Source: UBA1801 sp035353395
Lineage (GTDB): Bacteria; Acidobacteriota; Holophagae; Holophagales; Holophagaceae
Direction of reading: 5' to 3'
Assembly: GCA_035353395.1 (NCBI GenBank)
Contig: DAOPZL010000007.1
Location: 1-64,000, forward strand
Length of the DNA stretch: 64,000 bases
Shown here: in pieces, positions 62,831 through 64,000 of the stretch
Layout: each line of letters begins with the position of its first letter
Numbering within the stretch: position 1 is the first letter of the stretch
Notes under the pieces: model-generated
Told to the model about the DNA's origin: nothing
Seen by the model: the letters and a program-made list of their open reading frames with translations, nothing else
Database searches by the model: none
Program-made: the position numbers and the translations under genes

Positions 62831-63250
62831 GCTCAGGCTCTCCCATGAAGCGGATCGTGCCGGCCGTCCCGGCCCGGAACCGCCCTCACCACCACGACCT
62901 GCGCGAACGCGCGGGGCTCCGGGCGCCGCCGAGGGACCGCCGTCTCTCTTCCTGGACCGTGCTCGAATCCTTTTCCGGCAGCCACCTCGCACCCCGGAAC
63001 CAGGATAAGGGATCCAGGCCCGTTCGGCAGCATCCCGCAGTCCGCTTCACGGCGAGGCAGGACAGGCCCGCCGTGCGGAATTCCGCGGCCCGGGCTGCTG
63101 GCCTTCTCCTGTCGAGGGAATGGGCGCTTTTCATCGGTTAGGAAGTCCCTCCCGTCCATCGGCAGGATCGGCGGGAGATTGAATCCTGGCCGCCCTTAGG
63201 CGTTCACGGAGGCCGCGGGAGCCGGATAGAGTGGAAGTGCAGGGGATTCA
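62831..63250. other. 420-nt region without a convincing gene
   Basis: Open frames here (for example 62845-63141 on plus) are basic, Pro/Arg-rich and have no SD. The region must hold promoters for both divergent transcripts; AGGGGA before 63251 serves the glycosidase. I see no hairpin or repeat. Confidence 0.5.
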
Positions 63251-64000
63251 ATGATCCGCAGACTTCTCGCCATCGCCGCCCTCCTGGCCCTTCCGGTCCT
63301 GCTGGGCATCCTGCATCACGTCGAGAAGGTCCGCCTGGTCCCGCAGCCCCGGGGGATCGTCCTGGGGCTCTATGCGGGCATGCCGGACTACGACTATGCG
63401 GACGAGCTGACGCGGATCCAGGAGAGCGGAGCCACCGCCGTGAGCCTCCAGGCCATCTACCGGATGGAGTTCTACGACAGCGTCGACGTGGTCCGGCACC
63501 CGACCAGCAGCCCGACCGAGGAGAGCCTCCGGCGCACGTTCCGCGAGGCCAGGGAGCGGGGACTCCGGATGATGTTCTTCCCGACCATCAACCTCAGGAA
63601 CGAGGCCTCCAATGCCGCCTGGTGGCGGGGCAACATCAAGCCCAGGAACTGGGAGCGGTGGTGGCGCAACTACACGGCCTTCAACGTAAGGCTGGCGGCC
63701 ATCGCCCAGGAGGAGGGCGTGGAATGGTACAGCGTCGGGACCGAGATGGCCTCCACCCACCCCTTCCCCGACCGCTGGCGCGCCCTGGTCCAGGAGGTCC
63801 GCAAGGTCTTCAAGGGGAAGATCGTCTACAGCGTCAATTTCGATTCCCACGACGGCTTCACCTTCGGGGACGCCCTGGACGTGATCGGCATCAACACCTA
63901 CGATCCCATCGCCAAGCGGGAGGAGACCCCGACGGACGCGCAGATCAGGGACGGGTGGTGGTGGATCGTCTACAAGGCCCGGACCCTCGTGGGCCGCTTC
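63251..64000 (+). CDS. GH113-like glycoside hydrolase, 3' end outside window
   Basis: At least 250 residues, continuing past the edge. An N-terminal membrane helix/signal (LLAIAALLALPVLLGI) is followed by a TIM-barrel outline like GH113 (beta-mannanase family): LGLYAGMPDYDYADELTRIQESGATAVSLQ, ESLRRTFREARERGLRMMFFPTI, WWRNYTAFNVRLAAIAQEEGVEWYSVGTEMAS (catalytic acid/base Glu in GTEM) and KIVYSVNFD. Periplasmic or membrane-bound. The second catalytic Glu would be beyond the window. Family placement is by motif memory, not search. Confidence 0.72.
   Translation, partial: MIRRLLAIAALLALPVLLGILHHVEKVRLVPQPRGIVLGLYAGMPDYDYADELTRIQESGATAVSLQAIYRMEFYDSVDVVRHPTSSPTEESLRRTFREARERGLRMMFFPTINLRNEASNAAWWRGNIKPRNWERWWRNYTAFNVRLAAIAQEEGVEWYSVGTEMASTHPFPDRWRALVQEVRKVFKGKIVYSVNFDSHDGFTFGDALDVIGINTYDPIAKREETPTDAQIRDGWWWIVYKARTLVGRF

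Noticed and set aside
62845..63141. 98-residue frame in the gap before the glycosidase
   Set aside because: No ribosome site, basic low-complexity composition, no homology I recognise.

Overview
The window is a G+C-rich (roughly two thirds by eye), tightly packed bacterial chromosome segment with about 49 protein genes, many overlapping by ATGA or GTGA. I see no tRNA, rRNA, CRISPR array, transposase, integrase or plasmid gene. The gene set (two trimeric [FeFe] hydrogenases, a LAB_N lipid protein, a phosphoethanolamine transferase, a Bat operon, a cyclic-2,3-diphosphoglycerate-synthase-like GTPase, many hybrid histidine kinases) points to an anaerobic or facultative Gram-negative, with Acidobacteriota class Holophagae (Geothrix/Holophaga relatives) my best guess. 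That placement is inference, not a search result.

Layout. 1-4.2 kb: amino-sugar catabolism (SIS-domain protein, nagA, a divergent ROK-like kinase with shared TGGTAT operators), cutC and a small Cys-rich protein. 4.2-10.8 kb: cysS with a thioesterase, a thioredoxin-like lipo/periplasmic protein, an XRE-cupin regulator with an acyl-CoA synthetase, and a phosphoethanolamine transferase. 10.8-18.3 kb: minus-strand Bat/VWA operon (MuiA-like, DUF58, BatA, BatB-TPR and two unknown partners) and a TPR protein.

18.5-38.3 kb is the most unusual region. Two modules each begin with a Rex redox-sensor gene that has a perfect Rex operator just upstream of its start. Module 1 is rex-hydB-hydA-hydC. Module 2 is rex-hydC-hydB-hydA, and its HydB is a 1080-residue fusion of a NuoF-like flavoprotein with a complete GltD/NfnL-like FAD/NAD(P)H module. 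A response regulator, a histidine kinase whose sensor half is an [FeFe]-hydrogenase-like domain, a receiver-kinase hybrid and a seven-PAS hybrid kinase follow directly. Together they look like an NADH/NAD+ and H2-responsive control circuit around two flavin-based hydrogenases, one of which may also reach the NADPH pool. No hydE/F/G maturation genes lie in the window.

38.3-56.2 kb: a FIST-sensor/hybrid-kinase pair, mutS2, rpsU, a Ser/Thr protein kinase, envelope-sugar and lipid genes, lepA, a double-receiver protein, small unknowns, and a large DUF748/AsmA-like protein. 56.2-64 kb: a long AT-rich leader in front of the cyclic-2,3-diphosphoglycerate-synthase-like gene, a ComF phosphoribosyltransferase, an acyltransferase-type membrane protein, a CBS/CorC protein, a two-gene receiver/kinase operon, and the 5' part of a GH113-like glycosidase.
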